From positions 1 through 6,202 of the forward strand of contig CAMKYP010000244.1 in assembly GCA_946477505.1 (NCBI GenBank): a stretch of 6,202 bases of DNA. The letters run 5' to 3'. The notes under the pieces are model-generated. The model saw only the letters and a list, made by a program, of their open reading frames with translations, was not told the DNA's origin and did no database searches. This DNA is from an uncultured Dechloromonas sp. GTDB lineage: Bacteria; Pseudomonadota; Gammaproteobacteria; Burkholderiales; Rhodocyclaceae. Positions 5,627-6,202 of the stretch are shown here, piece after piece. A program made the position numbers and the translations under genes. The stretch's first letter is position 1; every line of letters starts with the position of its first letter.

Positions 5627-5650
5627 GTTGTCTCCGGAAAAATAGTGGGG

Positions 5651-6202
5651 TCAGCCCGAGCGCTTTTTCGCCCGGGTGGCGGCGCAGGCGCTGAGAAATT
5701 CGGGCGAAAAAGGATCGAATTGGCCGGCCCGCGCCGGGGCGAAGCCAGCGGCGAGATCGGCCGGCAGGAAGCCGGGGCGGTCGCACACCAGGTCGGCGAT
5801 GAAGCGCCCGACACCGCCGGAAAAGGCGATGCCGTTGCCGTTGCAGCCGGTGGCGACGAATAGCCCGGCAATCTCGGGATGGCGCCCGAGAATCAGGCGG
5901 CCGTCCGGCGTGTAGTTGCTCGGGCCGGTGATGTAGTGGGCGATGCCCAGGCTCTCCAGCCTGGGGAAATAGGGCAGCAGGGTGTCGGCGCCTTCGGCCA
6001 GGTTGTTCCAGCCTTCGGCGTCGTCCGGGTCGAAGACGAAGCCGGCGAGGTCGGCCGGCAGCGTACGCGGGTCGGCGGCAACCGGCGTTTTCTCGCGCAC
6101 GCCGAAGAGCAGCGCACCGACTTCCGGCCGCGCATAGGCGCGGATTTCCGGCAGCAGCACGATGGCGCCGTCGCGCGGGAAGCACTCGGCCGGCTCGCTG
6201 AT
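5651..6202 (-). CDS. DAO-family FAD-dependent oxidoreductase, C-terminal part (N-terminus beyond right edge)
   Basis: The last 183 residues of a flavin-dependent amine oxidase/dehydrogenase of the D-amino-acid oxidase/sarcosine dehydrogenase fold. The Rossmann FAD-binding GxGxxG at the N-terminus is outside the window. Visible are a substrate-domain strand IRAYARPEVGALLFGV, then GPSNYTPDGRLILGRHPEIAGLF, and the FAD-contacting C-terminal motif VATGCNGNGIAFSGGVGR, typical of this family's conserved end. It is followed after 24 nt by phnX. Flavoenzymes of this type recur beside phnX and oxidise 2-aminoethylphosphonate or its N-methyl form to phosphonoacetaldehyde (the enzymes described as PbfC/PbfD), which fits this context. 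The substrate is inferred from the neighbour; a sarcosine- or glycine-type oxidase remains possible. The stop is TGA at 5651-5653; the frame is open to the edge. Confidence 0.87.
   Translation of the reverse strand: MSEPAECFPRDGAIVLLPEIRAYARPEVGALLFGVREKTPVAADPRTLPADLAGFVFDPDDAEGWNNLAEGADTLLPYFPRLESLGIAHYITGPSNYTPDGRLILGRHPEIAGLFVATGCNGNGIAFSGGVGRFIADLVCDRPGFLPADLAAGFAPARAGQFDPFSPEFLSACAATRAKKRSG

Noticed and set aside
4766..5863. 365-residue plus-strand open frame across phnX and the flavoenzyme
   Set aside because: Gly/Ala/Asp-rich chance translation spanning two real minus-strand genes and their intergenic gap.
5166..6185. 339-residue minus-strand frame overlapping the flavoenzyme and phnX
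   Set aside because: Arg/Pro-rich shadow in a different frame of the same strand; the real frames carry the DAO and HAD motifs.

Overview
The window looks like a chromosomal segment of a GC-rich proteobacterium. It is most likely a betaproteobacterium of the Rhodocyclales type (Dechloromonas/Azospira-like). This is an inference from high GC and strong G/C third-position bias, a sigma-54 promoter in front of a nitrate transporter, a membrane sensor domain of a kind I associate with that group, and a pseudomonad/betaproteobacterial-type PhnX. I could not run a similarity search. No tRNA, rRNA, CRISPR array or transposase gene is visible.

Left part, minus strand (1-1352): a membrane-bound sensor histidine kinase whose C-terminal part lies beyond the left edge. 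It is preceded by, and overlaps by ATGA, a possible 60-residue one-helix membrane protein. The kinase frame is broken by one apparent extra base at 230-232. The gene also contains a near-perfect 29-bp hairpin (744-772).

Intergenic control region (1353-1787): this separates the leftward kinase unit from a rightward nitrate unit. From left to right it holds two NtrC-like dyads about 20 bp apart, an AT-rich 20-bp palindrome, a CCAAT/ATTGG inverted repeat, a sigma-54 -24/-12 promoter, and a leader of about 115 nt. The leader can form two adjacent hairpins whose hexanucleotide loops have A at position 1 and G at position 4, followed by a T-tract terminator candidate. This is the layout of an ANTAR (NasT/NasR) antitermination leader. 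Nitrate uptake would then be controlled twice: nitrogen limitation at initiation and nitrate at elongation.

Centre, plus strand (1788-4750): a NarK/NasA-type nitrate/nitrite MFS transporter, an intrinsic-terminator-like hairpin, and a PP2C phosphatase-Ser/Thr kinase fusion with a C-terminal membrane anchor. Similar kinases sit between nasA and nirBD in Pseudomonas. Here nirBD and the reductase do not follow.

Right part, minus strand (4814-6202): phosphonoacetaldehyde hydrolase (phnX) preceded by the C-terminal part of a DAO-family FAD oxidoreductase that runs off the right edge. The pair suggests oxidative catabolism of 2-aminoethylphosphonate or an N-methylated relative: the flavoenzyme would make phosphonoacetaldehyde and PhnX would split it into acetaldehyde and phosphate. 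A 9-bp inverted repeat lies between the convergent kinase-fusion and phnX genes.
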